This document shows positions 26,551-35,389 of a stretch of 64,000 nucleotides of DNA, piece after piece. Source of the DNA: Herbidospora solisilvae (lineage in GTDB: Bacteria > Actinomycetota > Actinomycetes > Streptosporangiales > Streptosporangiaceae); NCBI RefSeq assembly GCF_009901565.1, contig NZ_WXEW01000010.1:186001-250000 (forward strand). Reading direction: 5' to 3'. Each line of letters starts with the position of its first letter. Position 1 is the first letter of the stretch. Both the position numbers and the translations under genes were made by a program. The notes under the pieces are model-generated. The model saw nothing but the letters and a program-made list of their open reading frames with translations, was not told where the DNA came from and did no database searches.

Positions 26551-28034
26551 GCCGGATAGCGGCGCGGCGTGAACACCACGTCGCCGGCCACGCGTGTGGT
26601 CGAGGAACCGATGATGAGCAGGCAGCGCATGTCCACCTCCGCCGGGTCGAGGTCGCCGAGGGTCGTCACCACGATTGTCTCCTGAGGCGTGCCCACCGCG
26701 CGCCCGACGACGACGGGCGTGTGCGCCGGGCGGTGTTCGAGCAGCAGGTCGCGGGCCACCCCGACCTGCCAGGTGCGGGTCTTGGACGCCGGATTGTAGA
26801 TCGCCAGGACCAGGTCGGCGGCGGCCGCGGCGGAGATCCGCCGCGCGACAACGTCCCATGGCTTGAGCTGGTCGGACAGGGAGATCACGCAGTAGTCGTG
26901 GCCGAGCGGCGCGCCGACCCGGGCGGCCACCGCGTGCGCGGCCGTCAGCCCCGGCACGACCCTGACCGGCACGCCCGTGAACCGCTCCTGGGTGGCGGCC
27001 TCCAGCACGGCCGAGGCCATCGCGAACACGCCCGGGTCGCCCGACGACACCACCGCGACCCGCGATCCGGCCAGGGCCAGCGAGAGGGCGTGCTCGGCCC
27101 GTTCGGCCTCGACCCGGTTGTCGGTGGCGTGCCGCTTCTGGCGCGGGTTCGGCGGGACGCGGTCGAGGTAGGGGCCGTAGCCGACGAGCTCGTCGGCGGT
27201 CGCCAGGGCGTCCTGGGCCTCGGGGGTCAGCCAGGGGCGTCCGGCCGGGCCGAGGCCGACCACGGCCACCTCGCCGGGGCCCTCGTGACGCGGGTGCTCG
27301 GGCAGCGGGAGCGGGGCGCCGACCGGGGAGGGCAACAGCGCGAGGGAGAAGTAGGGCACCGAGTCGGGGTCGACGTCGCGCAGCGGCGCCAGGCGCTGGG
27401 CGCCGGTGGTGGCGCGCTCGACGTACCAGGCGTCGTCGAGGCGGCCCGCCTCCTCCAGGGCGGCGCGGACCTTGGTGAACGTCCGGCCCAGCTTCATGAT
27501 CGCGACCGGGCCGGCGCCGATCCGGGCCGCCAGCTCCTCGGGCGGAAGGGTGCCCGGCAGCACCGTCAGCGTCTCGTCGCGCTCGACCAGGGGGCGGCCC
27601 AGTGCCGCCGCCGCGCCGCTGATCGAGGTCACGCCCGGGACGACCTCGGTCGGGTAGCGGCCCGCCAGGCGTTTGTGCATGTGCATGTACGACCCGTAGA
27701 ACAGCGGGTCGCCCTCGCACAGCACCACCACGTCGCGGCCCGCGTCGAGGTGGACGGCCAGGCGGGCGGCGCAGGCGGCGTAGAACTCGTCGAGGGCGCC
27801 CTGGTAGCCGCCCGGGTGGTCGGTCGTCTCCGTGGTCACCGGGTACACCAGGGCCTCTTCGATCTGGCCCTCGCGCAGGTAGGGGGCGGCGACCGAGCGG
27901 GCGATGCTGCGGCCGTGCCGGGCGCTGTGGTAGGCGATCACCCCCGCCTCGCCGAGCAGCCGGGCCGCCTTCACGGTCACCAGTTCGGGGTCGCCGGGGC
28001 CGAGGCCCACGCCATAGAGCGTTCCGGTCATCAT
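26547..28034 (-). CDS. cobIJ: Fused precorrin-2 C20- / precorrin-3B C17-methyltransferase CobIJ
   Basis: Fusion of two tetrapyrrole methylases in 495 residues. The CobI half (1 to about 245) has [35 protein letters not shown] and [12 protein letters not shown]. The CobJ half (about 255-495) has [38 protein letters not shown] and [12 protein letters not shown]. The first methylates C20, the second C17 with ring contraction. This fusion is common in actinomycetes. Its ATG overlaps the cobH stop and its stop overlaps the cobK start. Confidence 0.95.
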   Translation of the reverse strand: MMTGTLYGVGLGPGDPELVTVKAARLLGEAGVIAYHSARHGRSIARSVAAPYLREGQIEEALVYPVTTETTDHPGGYQGALDEFYAACAARLAVHLDAGRDVVVLCEGDPLFYGSYMHMHKRLAGRYPTEVVPGVTSISGAAAALGRPLVERDETLTVLPGTLPPEELAARIGAGPVAIMKLGRTFTKVRAALEEAGRLDDAWYVERATTGAQRLAPLRDVDPDSVPYFSLALLPSPVGAPLPLPEHPRHEGPGEVAVVGLGPAGRPWLTPEAQDALATADELVGYGPYLDRVPPNPRQKRHATDNRVEAERAEHALSLALAGSRVAVVSSGDPGVFAMASAVLEAATQERFTGVPVRVVPGLTAAHAVAARVGAPLGHDYCVISLSDQLKPWDVVARRISAAAAADLVLAIYNPASKTRTWQVGVARDLLLEHRPAHTPVVVGRAVGTPQETIVVTTLGDLDPAEVDMRCLLIIGSSTTRVAGDVVFTPRRYPA

Positions 28035-28648
28035 TCCTCGTCACTGGCGAGGGCGTTCAGGGCCGCCGCCGTCATCGCGCTGCCGCCTCGGCGGCCGCGT
28101 ACCACCAGAAACTCCAGGTCGGACGCCGCCAGGGCGTCCTTCGACTCGGCCGCGCCGATGAAGCCCACGGGGATGCCGACCACCGCCGCCGGGGCGGGCG
28201 CCCCCTCGGCCACCATCTCCAGCAGCCGGAACAGGGCCGTCGGCGCGTTGCCGACCGCGACCACCGCGCCGCCGAGACGGTCGCGCCAGAGCTCCAGCGC
28301 CGCCGCGCTGCGGGTGGTGCCCAGGTCCGCCGCCAGGGCGGGCACCCGCGGGTCGGCGAGGGTGCAGATCACCTCGTTCGCGGCCGGGAGCCGCCTGCGG
28401 GTGACCCCCGCCGCGACCATGTTGGCGTCGCAGAGGATGGGCGCGCCCGCCTCCAGCGCCGTGCGGGCCGCCGCGACGACCCCGCCGGACCAGGCCATGT
28501 CGCCCGGCAGGTCGACCATGCCGCAGGCGTGGATCATGCGGACCGCGACCCGCGCCACGTCGGGCGGGAGGGCCGACAGGTCGGCCTCGGCGCGGATGGT
28601 GGCGAAGGACCGGCGGTAGATCTCCGCCCCGTCCTTGATGTAGGTCAC
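28031..28648 (-). CDS. cobH: Precorrin-8X methylmutase CobH
   Basis: Enzyme of 205 residues that moves the methyl group from C11 to C12 to give hydrogenobyrinate. Visible signatures are [10 protein letters not shown] with the catalytic His, [28 protein letters not shown] and [18 protein letters not shown]. The GTG start overlaps the cobG stop (GTGA); the longer upstream frame is inside cobG and is not protein-like. Confidence 0.95.
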   Translation of the reverse strand: MTYIKDGAEIYRRSFATIRAEADLSALPPDVARVAVRMIHACGMVDLPGDMAWSGGVVAAARTALEAGAPILCDANMVAAGVTRRRLPAANEVICTLADPRVPALAADLGTTRSAAALELWRDRLGGAVVAVGNAPTALFRLLEMVAEGAPAPAAVVGIPVGFIGAAESKDALAASDLEFLVVRGRRGGSAMTAAALNALASDEE

Positions 28649-29646
28649 GGTGTGCTCCGCTGGTAGCCGGACGGGGTGGCGATCATGTCCACGACCTCGC
28701 CCCGGGGCCGGCCGCACCGCCGCGCGCAGCCGGACCAGTGGACGGGCACGCCGATGGGCGTCGCGTCGCGCTGGACGTCGCTCAGCGACTTCGCGCAGCC
28801 CGGCCGGCCGGTGCAGGCGGTGACGTGGAGCCGGGGATCGTGGGGGTCGGTGACGAGCCCGTCGGGCAACCGGGCGCCCTTGGGGACCAGGACGGTGCGC
28901 CACGGGGTGACGCGCAACCATTCGGTCTCGGCCAGGACGTCCGCCTGCCGCGTGGTCAACCGGCCCAGGGGGACCAGCACGCCGGTCGTGTCGCCGAAGT
29001 CGCCGACGTATCCGCTGGTCCGGGGCGTGGGGAGGGTCGCAGGGACGCCGGGGAAGGCGCCGTCGGGGATGCGCCAGGCGCCGTCGGAGACCTTCAGGAA
29101 GTTCTGTGCCACTGTGACCGCCTCGTGGACGGCCTCGGCGGGCGGGAGCCGTAACCGGAGATCGGTTGTCCCCGCGACGACGGCGAAGCGGTCGCCGCGG
29201 GACATCAGCAGCACGTCGGCGCCCAGCCCCGCCACGTCGCCCGAGCCGTCGTCGACCGCGAACAGGAACCGGCCCGACAACCCGGCCAGCTCCGGCGCCG
29301 CGCAGACCGCCTCGTCTAGCGCCCGGACCAGCCCGCGGAAGGCGGCCGAACCGTTCAGCGGCGAGGCCACGATGTTGCGCACCCGCTCGTGCGACGGCGA
29401 GGGCAGCAGCCCCGCCGCCGCGACCGCCTCGGCGAAGGCCGCCGGGTCCCGCACGCCTCTGACCTGGATGTTCGCCCGTGACGTCAGCTCCAGCACGCCC
29501 CCTCCGGAGGCCGCGAGCACGCCGAGCTGGCCCCCCGTCAGGTCGCCCCCGGGCAGCCGGACCCGGGCCAGCGGCCCGTCGGCGGCGGGGTGGACCTGCA
29601 GCGCGCCGGGGCAGGCGTCGCGCGAGGATTGTCCGGTAATGGCCAC
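28645..29646 (-). CDS. cobG: Precorrin-3B synthase CobG
   Basis: Nitrite/sulfite-reductase-like oxygen-dependent enzyme of 333 residues that makes precorrin-3B, a step specific to the aerobic pathway. [20 protein letters not shown] opens the ferredoxin-like domain. The 4Fe-4S Cys set is near the C-terminus: [12 protein letters not shown] and [12 protein letters not shown]. The frame continues upstream to 29718, but I chose GTG 29646, which lies 7 bases after TACCAT and matches family length. It heads the minus-strand operon cobG-H-IJ-K. Confidence 0.92.
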   Translation of the reverse strand: MAITGQSSRDACPGALQVHPAADGPLARVRLPGGDLTGGQLGVLAASGGGVLELTSRANIQVRGVRDPAAFAEAVAAAGLLPSPSHERVRNIVASPLNGSAAFRGLVRALDEAVCAAPELAGLSGRFLFAVDDGSGDVAGLGADVLLMSRGDRFAVVAGTTDLRLRLPPAEAVHEAVTVAQNFLKVSDGAWRIPDGAFPGVPATLPTPRTSGYVGDFGDTTGVLVPLGRLTTRQADVLAETEWLRVTPWRTVLVPKGARLPDGLVTDPHDPRLHVTACTGRPGCAKSLSDVQRDATPIGVPVHWSGCARRCGRPRGEVVDMIATPSGYQRSTP

Positions 29647-29659
29647 GTCGAGGATGGTA
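29647..29659 (-). promoter_or_regulatory. Putative leaderless -10 element of cobG
   Basis: TACCAT on the minus strand ends 7 bases before the GTG start. If used, cobG has no leader and so no riboswitch, unlike the divergent cobN. Confidence 0.4.
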
Positions 29660-29705
29660 AAGCCCACCGTGGGTCTTGCAAGCCGGGGGAGTCCCGTAGT
29701 CTCAT

Positions 29706-29849
29706 CGGGCGACGGCACAAACGAGGAAGCCGGTGTGAATCCGGCGCGGTCCCGCCACTGTCACCGGGGAGCGAACCCCACCGACGGCCACTGTCACAGG
29801 GAAGGCCGGGGTGAGCCCTGATCCGGGAGCCAGGAGACTCGGCCGTCAC
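29706..29849 (+). promoter_or_regulatory. Cobalamin riboswitch upstream of cobN
   Basis: Core elements: GAGGAAGCCGGTGTGAATCC, GTCCCGCCACTGTCA and the B12 box GAGCCAGGAGACTCGGCC at 29826-29843. GACGGC near 29711 can pair with GCCGTC near 29842 as the closing stem. It lies 45 bases before the cobN ATG. The ends are approximate. Confidence 0.93.
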
Positions 29850-29894
29850 CTGGACAGACGACCCGGGGCGCGGACCCCGAGGGAGGGCCTCGCC

Positions 29895-32800
29895 ATGATC
29901 GTTTTGCTGTCGACCTCGGACACCGACCTGCTGAGCGCCCGCGCGAGCGGCGCCCCCTACCGCCTGGCGAACCCCTCCCGGACCCCCGACCCGGCCGCGT
30001 TACTCGACGGCGCCGACGTGGTCGTGGTGCGCCTGCTGGGCGGCCGGCGGGCCTACGAAGAGGGCCTGGACGCCGTGCTGGCCAGCGGCAAGCCCGTCGT
30101 GGTGCTGGGCGGCGAGCAGGCCCCTGACGCCGAGCTGATGGAACTCTCCACCGTGCCCAGCGGGGTGTGCGCGGAGGCCCACGCCTACCTGGCCCACGGC
30201 GGCCCGTCGAACCTGGCCGAGCTGCACCACTTCCTCAGCGACACCCTGCTCCTGACCGGCAACGGCTTCGCCCCGCCGGCGGCGCTGCCCTCCTGGGGCC
30301 TCGGCGACGCCATCGACGGCGAGGGGCCGGTCGTGGGCATCCTCTACTACCGCGCCCACCACGTCGCCGGAAACACCGCCTTCATCCGGACCCTGTCCGA
30401 AGCCATCCGGGACAAGGGCGCCCGCCCGCTCCCGGTCTTCTGCGCCTCCCTGCGCACCGCCGAGCCCGGCCTGATCGAGACCCTGCGGCAGTGCGACGCC
30501 CTGATCGTCACCGTCCTGGCCGCGGGCGGCACCCGTCCCGCCACCGCGCAGGCGGGCGGCGAGGACGAGGCCTGGGACGTCGGCGCCCTCGCCGACCTCG
30601 ACATCCCGATCCTCCAGGGCCTGTGCCTCACCACCGACCGGGCCACCTGGGAGGCCGCCGACGACGGGCTGTCCCCGCTCGACGCCGCCTCGCAGATCGC
30701 CATCCCCGAGTTCGACGGCCGCATCATCACGGTCCCGTTCTCGTTCAAGGAGATCGACCCCGACGGGCTCACCGTCTACGCCGCCGACCCCGAGCGCGCC
30801 GCGCGGGTGGCCGGCGTGGCGGTCCGGCACGCCCGCCTGCGCCACATCCCCGTCGGCGAGCGCCGGGTGGCGATCATGTTGTCGGCCTACCCGACCAAGC
30901 ACTCCCGCATCGGCAACGCCGTCGGCCTCGACACCCCGCGCAGCGTCGTCAGGCTGCTGAAGGCCATGGGCGAGGCCGGATACTCGATCGGCGACTTCCC
31001 GGGCGTGGCCGCCCAGGACGGCGACGCCCTCATCCACGCCCTGATCGCCGCCGGTGGCCAGGACCCCGACTGGCTCACCGACGAGCAGCTCGTCGGCAAC
31101 CCGGTCCGCATCCACAAGGACGACTACCGGGCCCACTTCGACACCCTCCCGGCCGACCTCCGCGAGGCGATGGAACACCACTGGGGCCCGCCCCCGGGCG
31201 AGTTGTTCGTCGACGGCGACGACATCGTCCTGGCCGCCCTCCAGGACGGCAACCTCGTCGTCATGGTCCAGCCGCCGCGCGGCTTCGGCGAGAACCCCAT
31301 CGCCATCTACCACGACCCCGATCTGCCGCCGAGCCACCACTTCCTGGCCGCCTACCACTGGCTCTCGTCCCGGTACGACGCCGTCGTGCACGTCGGCAAA
31401 CACGGCAACCTCGAATGGCTGCCCGGCAAGTCGGCCGGCCTGTCGGCCGCCTGCGGCCCCGACGCCGCGCTGGGCGACCTCCCGCTGGTATACCCCTTCC
31501 TCGTGAACGACCCGGGCGAGGGCACCCAGGCCAAACGCCGCGCCCACGCCACCCTGGTCGACCACCTGGTCCCGCCGATGGCCCGCGCCGACACCTACGG
31601 CGACATGGCCCGGCTGGAGCAGCTCCTCGACGAGCACGCCTCCATCGCCGCCATGGACCCGGCCAAGCTCCCCGCGATCCGCGCCCAGATCTGGACGCTC
31701 ATCCAGGCCGCCCGCCTCGACCACGACCTCGGCCTCGACGACCGCCCCCACGACGCCGAGTTCGACGACTTCCTGCTGCACGTCGACGGCTGGTTGTGCG
31801 AGGTCAAGGACGTCCAGATCCGCGACGGCCTGCACGTCCTGGGCCAGGTCCCCTCCGGGGAAGCGAGGGTCGACCTGGTGCTGGCGATCCTGCGCGCCCG
31901 CCAGATGTGGGCCGGAGACCAGGCCCTCCCCGGCCTGCGCGAGGCCCTGGGCCTGACCGAGAACGGCGACGCCCGGACCGACGTCGACGTCGCCGAGGCC
32001 AAGGCCCGCGAGCTGGTCGTCGCGATGGAGGCGGCCGGCTGGGACCCCGCCGCGGTCACCGCCGAGGGCGCCGTCGGCGACATCCTGCGCTTCGCCGCGA
32101 CCGAGATCGTCCCCCGCCTGAACGGCACCGCCGACGAGATCACCAACGTCCTGCACGCCCTGGACGGCGGCTACGTCCCCGCCGGCCCCAGCGGTTCGCC
32201 GCTGCGCGGCCTGGTCAACGTGCTGCCGACCGGCCGCAACTTCTACTCCGTCGACCCCAAGGCGGTGCCCAGCCGCCTGGCCTGGGAGACCGGCCAGGCG
32301 ATGGCCGACTCGCTCGTCGAGCGCTACCGGGCCGACACGGGGGAGTGGCCCCGCTCGGTCGGCCTGTCGATCTGGGGCACCAGCGCCATGCGCACCTCCG
32401 GTGACGACGTCGCCGAGGTCCTCGCCCTGCTGGGCGTGCGCCCGGTCTGGGACGACGCCTCCCGCCGCGTCACCGGCCTGGAGGTCGTCCCGGCCGGGGA
32501 ACTGGGCCGCCCTCGCGTGGACGTCACCGTCCGCATCAGCGGCTTCTTCCGCGACGCCTTCCCCCACGTGGTGGCGCTCATGGACGACGCGGTCAAGCTG
32601 GTGGCCGACCTGGACGAGGCGGACAACTACGTCCGCGACCACGTCAGGGCAGACGGCTCGACGCTGCGCGTCTTCGGCTCGGCCCCCGGCGCCTACGGAG
32701 CCGGTCTGCTGCCGCTGATCGACAGCCGCACCTGGCGCGACGACCGCGACCTCGCCGAGGTCTACGCCGTGTGGGGCGGCTTCGCCTACGGCCGGGGCGT

Positions 32801-33386
32801 GGACGGCGTGCCGGCGCGGGAGGCGATGGAGGCGGCGTACAGGAGGATCAACGTCGCGGCCAAGAACGTCGACACCCGCGAGCACGACATCGCCGACTCC
32901 GACGACTACTTCCAGTACCACGGCGGCATGATCGCCACCGTCCGCGCCCTCACCGGACGCGACCCGAAGGCCTACATCGGCGACTCGACCCGGCCCGACG
33001 CGGTCCGCACCCGCAGCCTCACCGAGGAGACCAGCCGCGTCTTCCGCGCCCGGGTGGTCAACCCGCGCTGGCTGGCCGCCATGCGCCGCCACGGATACAA
33101 GGGCGCCTTCGAACTGGCCGCCACCGTCGACTACCTGTTCGGCTACGACGCCACCACCGGCGTGGTCGCCGACTGGATGTACGACAAGATCGCCGCCACC
33201 TACGTCCTCGACGAGGAGAACCGCACCTTCCTCAGCGAGTCGAACCCCTGGGCCCTGCACGGCATCGCCGAGCGCCTGCTGGAGGCGGCCGGACGCGGCA
33301 TGTGGGCCGAGCCCGACCCCGAGATCATCGCCGCGCTCCGGCAGGCCTTCCTGGAGGCCGAGGGCGACCTGGAAGCTACATCGTGA
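29895..33386 (+). CDS. cobN: Cobaltochelatase large subunit CobN
   Basis: Large chelatase subunit of 1163 residues, the usual CobN/BchH length, which inserts cobalt into hydrogenobyrinic acid a,c-diamide with an AAA/VWA partner. Signatures include LSAYPTKHSRIGNAVGLDTP, VVHVGKHGNLEWLPGKSAGL, GLVNVLPTGRNFYSVDP, SIWGTSAMRTSGDDVAEVLA and HDIADSDDYFQYHGGM. The ATG (MIVLLSTSD) has GAGGGAGG 8 bases upstream and follows the riboswitch. Its 3' end overlaps the convergent kinase gene by 11 bases. Its likely partner is the ChlI-ChlD-like gene at 19.6 kb. Confidence 0.97.
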   Translation: MIVLLSTSDTDLLSARASGAPYRLANPSRTPDPAALLDGADVVVVRLLGGRRAYEEGLDAVLASGKPVVVLGGEQAPDAELMELSTVPSGVCAEAHAYLAHGGPSNLAELHHFLSDTLLLTGNGFAPPAALPSWGLGDAIDGEGPVVGILYYRAHHVAGNTAFIRTLSEAIRDKGARPLPVFCASLRTAEPGLIETLRQCDALIVTVLAAGGTRPATAQAGGEDEAWDVGALADLDIPILQGLCLTTDRATWEAADDGLSPLDAASQIAIPEFDGRIITVPFSFKEIDPDGLTVYAADPERAARVAGVAVRHARLRHIPVGERRVAIMLSAYPTKHSRIGNAVGLDTPRSVVRLLKAMGEAGYSIGDFPGVAAQDGDALIHALIAAGGQDPDWLTDEQLVGNPVRIHKDDYRAHFDTLPADLREAMEHHWGPPPGELFVDGDDIVLAALQDGNLVVMVQPPRGFGENPIAIYHDPDLPPSHHFLAAYHWLSSRYDAVVHVGKHGNLEWLPGKSAGLSAACGPDAALGDLPLVYPFLVNDPGEGTQAKRRAHATLVDHLVPPMARADTYGDMARLEQLLDEHASIAAMDPAKLPAIRAQIWTLIQAARLDHDLGLDDRPHDAEFDDFLLHVDGWLCEVKDVQIRDGLHVLGQVPSGEARVDLVLAILRARQMWAGDQALPGLREALGLTENGDARTDVDVAEAKARELVVAMEAAGWDPAAVTAEGAVGDILRFAATEIVPRLNGTADEITNVLHALDGGYVPAGPSGSPLRGLVNVLPTGRNFYSVDPKAVPSRLAWETGQAMADSLVERYRADTGEWPRSVGLSIWGTSAMRTSGDDVAEVLALLGVRPVWDDASRRVTGLEVVPAGELGRPRVDVTVRISGFFRDAFPHVVALMDDAVKLVADLDEADNYVRDHVRADGSTLRVFGSAPGAYGAGLLPLIDSRTWRDDRDLAEVYAVWGGFAYGRGVDGVPAREAMEAAYRRINVAAKNVDTREHDIADSDDYFQYHGGMIATVRALTGRDPKAYIGDSTRPDAVRTRSLTEETSRVFRARVVNPRWLAAMRRHGYKGAFELAATVDYLFGYDATTGVVADWMYDKIAATYVLDEENRTFLSESNPWALHGIAERLLEAAGRGMWAEPDPEIIAALRQAFLEAEGDLEATS

Positions 33387-34335
33387 AGGCGTCGGGCGGC
33401 AGGTAGTCGGCCCGCCGCCCCGGCGTCGCCGCCGCGATGCCCTCACGGTGTAACAGGCCCGCCAGCAGCAACGACACGTCCTTGCCGGGCAGCCGGTCGC
33501 GGGCCCGCCGCCGCAGCAGCCCGTCGAGCACGGGCACGAGCGGCCCCGCCTTCGAGGGCGGGTCGGGGTCGCGGGTGGTGGCCAGGCCGAGCACCGACAT
33601 GGCCGTGCCGAGGAAGGGCGGCCGCCCCTCGACGGCGGTGTAGATGGTCGCGCCCAGCGACCAAAGGTCGGCCGCCGGGGTGGCCGGGCCGCCGCTCATG
33701 CGTTCGGGCGCGATGAAGTCGACCGTGCGGGTGACCGGGACGGTCGTCGGCGCCGCCGCCTCGTGTTCGAGGGCCGCGATGCCGAAGTCGGTCAGCACCA
33801 CCCGGTCGCCGGTCAGCAGCACGTTGGCCGGCTTGATGTCGCCGTGGACGACCCCGGCGTCGTGAGCGTGCCGGACGCCGGCGAGGAGCTGGTAGCCGAT
33901 CCACGCCGACCAGTGGACCGGCAGCGAGCCCAGGTGCTCGATGGTCTGCTGGAGGGTCAGCCCTTCGAGGAATTCGGTCACGATGTAGAGGCGGCCGTTC
34001 TCCTCCAGCAGGTCGTGGACCGTGATGATGGCCGGGTGGCTGAGCCGGGCCGCCGACCGGGCCTCGTTGAGCGCCTTGCGGCGGGCCAGCTCCATGTCGG
34101 GACGGTCGGTGCGGTAGGGCGGCTGGACTTCCTTGATCGCGACGTCGCGCTTCAGCAGCAGGTCGTGGGCCTGCCACATGATGCCCGAGCCGTCACGGCG
34201 GATCGGGATGGTGAGCTGGTAGCGGCCACCCAGCAGCGTCTGCTTCGCGCGCTCGGGTTTCACCGGCGGATCCGGCGTGGCCGATGTGGAGCTCCCATGG
34301 TGAGCCTGCGCCGTGTGCTTACCGATCTGAACCAA
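33376..34335 (-). CDS. Soluble serine/threonine protein kinase
   Basis: Hanks-type kinase of up to 319 residues with no transmembrane or extracellular part. The kinase domain starts near residue 37. DVAIKEV carries the ATP Lys, VVHGDIKPANVLL the catalytic loop (HGD instead of HRD), LTDFGIAAL the Mg site and FIAPERMSG the P+1 region. It ends about 10 residues after the domain. The start is uncertain: TTG at 34335 has little support, and GTG at 34263 is possible. It ends in an overlap with cobN. The substrate is unknown. Confidence 0.85.
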   Translation of the reverse strand: MVQIGKHTAQAHHGSSTSATPDPPVKPERAKQTLLGGRYQLTIPIRRDGSGIMWQAHDLLLKRDVAIKEVQPPYRTDRPDMELARRKALNEARSAARLSHPAIITVHDLLEENGRLYIVTEFLEGLTLQQTIEHLGSLPVHWSAWIGYQLLAGVRHAHDAGVVHGDIKPANVLLTGDRVVLTDFGIAALEHEAAAPTTVPVTRTVDFIAPERMSGGPATPAADLWSLGATIYTAVEGRPPFLGTAMSVLGLATTRDPDPPSKAGPLVPVLDGLLRRRARDRLPGKDVSLLLAGLLHREGIAAATPGRRADYLPPDAFTM

Positions 34336-34419
34336 CCACCTGTCTGACCCGAATCCAAGCTCCCCATGCGCTCAATATTCTGGTGGGCCGACGGCGGTTT
34401 CGCTCCGTATCCGGGAGAT

Positions 34420-34824
34420 CTAGAGCAACCCGATTCCCAAGATGATCGTACCGGCCGCCAGCGACGCCCCGCCCAGCCCGGTGAGCCAGATCAGGCGGTT
34501 GGGGCGGGTGTCCTTCGGCCGTACGACCGACAGGAAGAACCCCAGCGGCATCAGGACCGGCGCGGCCACGATGAGCCACTGCGCCAGCGACCGGAATCCG
34601 GGGGAGAGGTCGGCCTGGTCGAGGTAGATCAGGGCCACGAGCGAGAAGAGCACGAGCACCCCGGCGTGGGCGTGTCCGGCACGCCACAGTCCCCGTCTGA
34701 CTGGATTGTCCAGATAACCGGGTATACGTCCGAGTATGTGAGCGAGCAGACTGGCCCCACCGAAGGCGACGCCGGACACGGTGATCAGCAGGATCCCGGC
34801 GGTGGTAAGGGTGGAGGGAGACAT
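34420..34824 (-). CDS. Small four-helix membrane protein with GHAHAG motif
   Basis: Protein of 134 residues with four hydrophobic segments (about 5-30, 50-68, 83-102, 112-134). The second begins with RAGHAHAGVLVLFSLVALIY, where the paired His could bind a metal or heme. I do not recognise a named family. A GGGGTG sequence precedes the ATG. TACTAT at 34854-34849 on the minus strand is a fair -10, and it overlaps the repeat ATTGGATAG. It could be cotranscribed with the kinase 84 bases downstream. Confidence 0.75.
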   Translation of the reverse strand: MSPSTLTTAGILLITVSGVAFGGASLLAHILGRIPGYLDNPVRRGLWRAGHAHAGVLVLFSLVALIYLDQADLSPGFRSLAQWLIVAAPVLMPLGFFLSVVRPKDTRPNRLIWLTGLGGASLAAGTIILGIGLL

Positions 34825-34843
34825 TCGAAGGCACCCCGATCTG

Positions 34844-34879
34844 ATTGGATAGTAGCGCTGTCCGATGATTATTGGATAG
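34844..34879. repeat. Two direct copies of ATTGGATAG, 27 bp apart
   Basis: Copies at 34844-34852 and 34871-34879, with a partial inverted third unit (CTATCTGG) right after. They lie in the divergent region of the membrane protein gene and pup; the first copy covers the likely -10 of the membrane gene. This looks like operator half-sites. Confidence 0.5.
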
Positions 34880-34929
34880 CGGAACTATCTGGTCAACCCG
34901 TTTGAAGATCGCATGGCGATTCAGGCGAG

Positions 34930-34957
34930 TTGTCGGTCGGTTCGGGGAAGATATGAA
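34930..34957 (+). promoter_or_regulatory. Putative pup promoter
   Basis: TTGTCG (34930-34935), a 16-base spacer, then TATGAA (34952-34957), about 25 bases before the pup ribosome-binding site. It is the best pair in this gap. Confidence 0.4.
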
Positions 34958-34989
34958 GCAGACACGTCCCCCGAGTGGAGGTATCACCG

Positions 34990-35199
34990 ATGGCGAGCAG
35001 GGACACCGGCGGTCAGAAGCAGACGGGCAGGCAGGAGACCGAGACCGAGCAGGTCGAGGAGCAGTCGGGAAGCGACGTCCAGGAGCGCCACGAGAAGCTC
35101 AGCGACGACGTCGACTCGATCCTCGACGAGATCGACGAGGTCCTCGAGGAGAACGCCGAGGAGTTCGTCCGGTCCTACGTGCAGAAGGGTGGCGAGTAA
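34990..35199 (+). CDS. pup: Prokaryotic ubiquitin-like protein Pup, encoded with C-terminal GGE
   Basis: Small, acidic, mostly disordered modifier of 69 residues. PafA joins its C-terminal Glu to substrate lysines and the ARC coiled coil binds its helix (about 25-55, DDVDSILDEIDEVLEENAEE). It ends VQKGGE followed by TAA: the last codon is GAG, so Pup is made ready for ligation and does not need deamidation from GGQ. I chose the ATG at 34990, with GGAGGT 7 bases upstream. A terminator-like hairpin separates it from prcB. Confidence 0.96.
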   Translation: MASRDTGGQKQTGRQETETEQVEEQSGSDVQERHEKLSDDVDSILDEIDEVLEENAEEFVRSYVQKGGE

Positions 35200-35228
35200 A
35201 GGGGCCAACGCCCACCTCGCCCACGTCC

Positions 35229-35267
35229 CTCGTCGCGGCCGCGGAACCCTCCGCCGGCCGCGACGAG
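35229..35267 (+). terminator. Terminator-like hairpin between pup and prcB
   Basis: 12-bp stem CTCGTCGCGGCC/GGCCGCGACGAG continued by an inner 5-bp stem GCGGA/TCCGC with an ACCC loop and one bulged C, followed by TCGTTT. It would limit read-through from pup to the proteasome genes. Confidence 0.7.
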
Positions 35268-35326
35268 TCGTTTGCGGGGAAAATTTCCGATCATGAACCC
35301 GGTTCGCGGTGAGCTGATCGGGAAGA

Positions 35327-35356
35327 GTGCAACCAGCGCTGTCACATGAGTAGGGT
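35327..35356 (+). promoter_or_regulatory. Putative prcB promoter
   Basis: GTGCAA (35327-35332), 18-base spacer, TAGGGT (35351-35356), 34 bases before the prcB GTG. A separate promoter fits the hairpin upstream. Confidence 0.45.
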
Positions 35357-35389
35357 CGGCGTAAACAACACGACCTAGGAGGGAGTCGC

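Noticed and set aside
26721..28619. Open frame of 632 codons on the plus strand
   Set aside because: It is antisense to cobIJ and cobH and shows no family motif.
30000..33446. Open frame of more than 1100 codons on the minus strand opposite cobN
   Set aside because: It is the antisense shadow of a clear CobN; the composition is Val/Gly/Asp/His-rich with no domain, typical of the frame opposite GC-rich genes.
35294..35304. GAACC-C-GGTTC palindrome before prcB as a LexA box
   Set aside because: The spacing does not match the actinobacterial LexA consensus GAAC-N4-GTTC and it is short enough to occur by chance.
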